DNA of 61,011 bases, from assembly GCA_947587615.1 (NCBI GenBank), contig CANPYC010000011.1:1-61011 (forward strand). Direction: 5' to 3'. This DNA comes from Candidatus Gastranaerophilales bacterium. Lineage in GTDB: Bacteria > Cyanobacteriota > Vampirovibrionia > Gastranaerophilales > Gastranaerophilaceae. Position numbers and translations under genes: made by a program. The notes beneath the pieces were generated by a model. The model was not told the origin of the DNA and ran no database searches. It saw only the letters and a program-made list of their open reading frames with translations. The first letter of the stretch is position 1. Each line of letters begins with the position of its first letter. Shown here piece by piece: positions 58,521-61,011 of this stretch.

Positions 58521-59168
58521 TTAATTTTTTATTGAATTTATTTTTTCCTGAAGCTCTTTTACTTCATAGGTTAAGCGGTTGAGTTGGCATGTAATCGGGT
58601 CGGGGATTCTGTTGTGCTGTAATTGCCCTTCGATATATTTTTTCTGTTTAACGATATGCCCCGGAACACCTACAACCGTGCAATGTTCGGGAACGTTATC
58701 TATTACGACGGAGCCTGCTCCGATTGTTGAATAATCTTTGATTTCAATATTCCCCAAAACCTTGGCACCTGCTCCAACGGTTACAAAATTACCCAAAGTC
58801 GGGTGGCGCTTGCCTTTGTCTTTTCCCGTTCCACCGAGAGTAACACCCTGATAAATTAAAACATCGTTCCCGATGATTGTTGTTTCGCCTATAACAACAC
58901 CCATTCCGTGGTCAATAAAAAACCTTTTTCCGATTGTTGCCCCGGGATGAATTTCAATTCCCGTTAAAAACCTTGCAATTTGAGAAATCATCCTCGGAAT
59001 GAAAGGCACTTTCCAACAGTATAGCTTATGGGCCACCCTGTGCGCTAAAAGTACATGAAAACCCTGATAAAGAAGAATAACTTCAATTACGCTTTTTGCC
59101 GCAACGTCTTTTTCTTTTACGGTTTTAATATCTTCTATTATTGTTTTAATCCAACGAATTATTGCCAT
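58521..59168 (-). CDS. cysE: serine O-acetyltransferase
   Basis: 215 aa. Makes O-acetylserine for cysteine synthesis. Left-handed beta helix of hexapeptide repeats with IEIHPGATIGKRFFIDHGMG (catalytic His), GETTIIGNDVLIYQGVTLGG, and RHPTLGNFVTVGAGAKVLG. It is the shorter EpsC-like form rather than the 270-aa enteric one. Single gene. Feedback control by cysteine is usual for the family and is not read from this sequence. Confidence 0.95.
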   Translation of the reverse strand: MAIIRWIKTIIEDIKTVKEKDVAAKSVIEVILLYQGFHVLLAHRVAHKLYCWKVPFIPRMISQIARFLTGIEIHPGATIGKRFFIDHGMGVVIGETTIIGNDVLIYQGVTLGGTGKDKGKRHPTLGNFVTVGAGAKVLGNIEIKDYSTIGAGSVVIDNVPEHCTVVGVPGHIVKQKKYIEGQLQHNRIPDPITCQLNRLTYEVKELQEKINSIKN

Positions 59169-59473
59169 TGATTTGTTATAAATTTAAACTTTTTTATTAT
59201 AATATCATGGAAATATAATTTTATATAGTGCAAAAGTTTATACAGCGGATTAATAAGTTTTATGGGGTAATGTATATGTATTGAGTTGATTTAAAAGTTC
59301 TAATCGGTAATTTAGTTGGCATATTTTTTAATCAGCAATTTATAAATAAGTTTAATATCTTTATCGCTAAAAAGGTTAATATTGTTTAAGTATTAGATAT
59401 TTAGCTTTAGCTAATGAGCTGGCAATTAAACAAGGTGGAAAACCTTGTAAAGTTTGTGGAGGCTAAAACATTA
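59169..59473. other. gap with possible gene remnant
   Basis: No complete gene. Plus-strand 59386-59466 encodes IRYLALANELAIKQGGKPC then KVCGG and a stop, like the conserved end of a protein with a terminal Cys-x-x-Cys. It has no start codon after the preceding stop, so it is a likely remnant. The remaining sequence is AT-rich. Confidence 0.3.
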
Positions 59474-60001
59474 TTATTTCGTCTTAAACCCAATACTGGC
59501 AGGTTTTGTCCTATCAAGCAATAGATTTATAGCTTCATTAATTCTATCAATTTCATCGTTATTATCTTTAGCATATTGAATAAAATATTGTCTTAGCTCC
59601 GCAATCTGTTCCTGCAAATCCTTGTGTTCAAGCGCCAGTTTACGCATAGCAACAAAAGTATTCATGATTTGTATATTAATTTGAATAGCTTTTTTACTCC
59701 TCAAAACACTTGATAACATTGCAACACCTTGTTCGGTAAAAGCATAGGGAAGGTATTGTCTGCCGCCTCTTGATTCAACATTACTTTTTGAGGTGCCAAA
59801 TTGGAACCTCAAAATTTTCCATTCATCTTCATTGAGTTGAAACATAAAATTGCTTGGAAATCTTTCAATATTTCTTTTTACGGCTCTATTTAGCATTTTT
59901 GTTTCAACTTCATAAAGCCTAGCTAAATCAGAGTCAAGCATAACCTTTTGACCTCTGATTTCATAAATTAAATTTTTAATTTCAACCAGACCAGTTTCCA
60001 T
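59474..60001 (-). CDS. ORF6N-domain protein (phage antirepressor-like), copy 1
   Basis: 175 aa. ORF6N signature: VMLDSDLARLYEVETK, LNRAVKRNIERFPSNFMFQL, and GGRQYLPYAFTEQGVAMLSSVL. The C-terminal part is a helical region (RKLALEHKDLQEQI). ORF6N domains are DNA-binding and common in phage antirepressors and regulators. No other phage gene is seen here. It is a near-duplicate of the next gene upstream: ends are almost identical, the middle differs. Confidence 0.85.
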   Translation of the reverse strand: METGLVEIKNLIYEIRGQKVMLDSDLARLYEVETKMLNRAVKRNIERFPSNFMFQLNEDEWKILRFQFGTSKSNVESRGGRQYLPYAFTEQGVAMLSSVLRSKKAIQINIQIMNTFVAMRKLALEHKDLQEQIAELRQYFIQYAKDNNDEIDRINEAINLLLDRTKPASIGFKTK

Positions 60002-60091
60002 AGATAAATTTTATCAAGTCTTTGGGTAAAAAGCAATGATAATCAATTGAATGGTTATAAAATTATGCCTAATAAAAAATATTTAACTTGT

Positions 60092-60604
60092 TTATTTCAT
60101 CTTAAACCCAATACTGGCAGGTTTTGTCCTATCAAGCAATAGATTTATAGCTTCATTAATTCTATCAATTTCATCGTTATTATCTTTAGCATATTGAATA
60201 AAATATTGCCTTAGCTCGCTAATCTGTTCCTGCAAATCCTTGTGTTCAAGCGCCAGTTTGCGCATGGCAACAAAGGTTTTCATTATTTTTATATTTATTT
60301 GTATAGCCTGCTCTGAATTTAAAACACTTGAAAGCATTGCAACGCCTTGTTCTGTAAAGGCATAGGGCAAATATTTTCTAACATCATTTTTAAAGGTGAC
60401 AATTTGGCACCTTAAATTTTCCCATTCGGATTTTGTTAATTGAAACATAAATTCATCGGGAAATCTTTGAATATTTCTTTTAACAACTCTGTTTAAATAT
60501 TTTGTTTCAACTTCATAAAGCCTAGCTAAATCAGAGTCAAGCATAACCTTTTGACCTCTGATTTCATAAATTAAATTTTTAATTTCAACCAGACCAGTTT
60601 CCAT
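60092..60604 (-). CDS. ORF6N-domain protein (phage antirepressor-like), copy 2
   Basis: 170 aa, paralogue of the adjacent gene. The first 35 residues and the last 65 are almost the same as copy 1, and the 40 bp upstream of the start is identical in both. Residues about 36-110 differ and lack five residues near SRGGRQ. The pattern suggests duplication then exchange or selection in the central DNA-contact region. Same role expected. Confidence 0.85.
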   Translation of the reverse strand: METGLVEIKNLIYEIRGQKVMLDSDLARLYEVETKYLNRVVKRNIQRFPDEFMFQLTKSEWENLRCQIVTFKNDVRKYLPYAFTEQGVAMLSSVLNSEQAIQINIKIMKTFVAMRKLALEHKDLQEQISELRQYFIQYAKDNNDEIDRINEAINLLLDRTKPASIGFKMK

Positions 60605-60643
60605 AGATAAATTTTATCAAGTCTTTGGGTAAAAAGCAATGAG

Positions 60644-61011
60644 TAAGAGTTGATTAGAATAATTTAGCGTAAGCGTAAAAAATTTGTAAAGCTGCCAAGA
60701 TAATCTTGTCATTAGCTAAAATTGAAGTTTGAGTGTAAAAAATCGGGATGATAACGGAGTTGTAGGCGAAGAATGAGCCGTACAAATCAGTTATGCAGTT
60801 TACTTAATTTTTAGCGTAAGCGTAAAAAATTTGTAAAGCTGTAAACGGAGTTGTAGGCGAAGAATGAGCCGTACAAATCAGTTATGCAGTTTACTTAATT
60901 TTTAGCGTAAGCGTAAAAAATTTGTAAAGCTGTAAACGGAGTTGTAGGCGAAGAATGAGCCGTACAAATCAGTTATGCAGTTTACTTAATTTTTAGCGTA
61001 AGCGTAAAAAA
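60644..61011. repeat. 91-bp tandem repeat at window edge
   Basis: Unit begins CGGAGTTGTAGGCGAAGAAT and ends TTTGTAAAGCTGTAAA. Copies start at 60755, 60846 and 60937, the last cut by the window end; an earlier partial copy of the unit's 3' part lies near 60661-60694. The complete copies are identical as far as visible. No ORF runs through the array in any frame. The array probably continues beyond the window. Confidence 0.9.

Noticed and set aside
59474..60604. Prophage
   Set aside because: ORF6N domains are common in phages, but no integrase, capsid, terminase or lysis gene is present in the window.

Overview
The window is AT-rich bacterial chromosome from a flagellated heterotroph. The best guess is a gut member of the Melainabacteria (Vampirovibrionia), order Gastranaerophilales, the non-photosynthetic sister group of cyanobacteria. 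Reasons: a Ycf23/DUF561 protein, a family otherwise typical of cyanobacteria and plastids; the efp-accB-accC arrangement known from cyanobacteria; a complete flagellar export gate; and several unrelated proteins carrying a short N-terminal SFG/NFTG-like tag that I associate with this order. The placement is inference. No rRNA is present to settle it.

Layout. 1-4.9 kb: accessory island with hairpin repeats on both sides. It holds a large protein with a kinase-like domain and a C-terminal ADP-ribosyltransferase domain, two small related ORFs immediately downstream, and tRNA-Gln. 5-8.1 kb: minus-strand cassette of class II aldolase, a divergent ThiC-family protein without its Fe-S motif, a small protein and a uridine-kinase-like protein. 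8.2-10.1 kb: ispH and rpsA. 10.1-12.7 kb: small hypotheticals, an MmcQ/YjbR protein and gmd. 13-17.3 kb: minus-strand operon HEAT protein-efp-accB-accC-cca. 17.4-20 kb: a 55-aa ORF, a PAP2-like membrane protein, a prenyl synthase and rsgA. 20.1-22 kb: accD-accA, so all four acetyl-CoA carboxylase subunits lie within 8 kb. 22-31.5 kb: fliP-fliQ-fliR-flhB-flhA, followed by a PilZ protein, a histidine kinase, a REC-HD-GYP regulator and a P-loop protein. This joins motility to c-di-GMP signalling. 32.5-35.5 kb: ndk, tgt, rpsL and rpsG. 35.7-41.3 kb: an AAA ATPase, tRNA-Pro preceded by two degenerate repeats, a DegP-like protease, ycf23 and a large nucleotidyltransferase. 41.5-44.3 kb: dapB-asd-dapA, with dapF at 52.6 kb. 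44.3-53.4 kb: an HD protein, ppdK, a TPR protein, trpS, an M20 peptidase and dapF. 53.5-58.5 kb: a tandem-repeat protein split by a stop codon, a nucleoside transporter, then an alpha-fucosyltransferase and GDP-fucose synthase. 58.5-61 kb: cysE, two mosaic ORF6N paralogues and a 91-bp tandem repeat cut by the window edge.

Three observations stand out. The fucosyltransferase carries a poly-G9 tract, and the +1 frame past it encodes a conserved-looking glycosyltransferase tail, which points to phase-variable fucosylation of surface glycans. The first 5 kb hold a probable two-warhead toxin with candidate partner genes. The ThiC-like protein has lost its catalytic cluster motif yet sits in a tight metabolic cassette.
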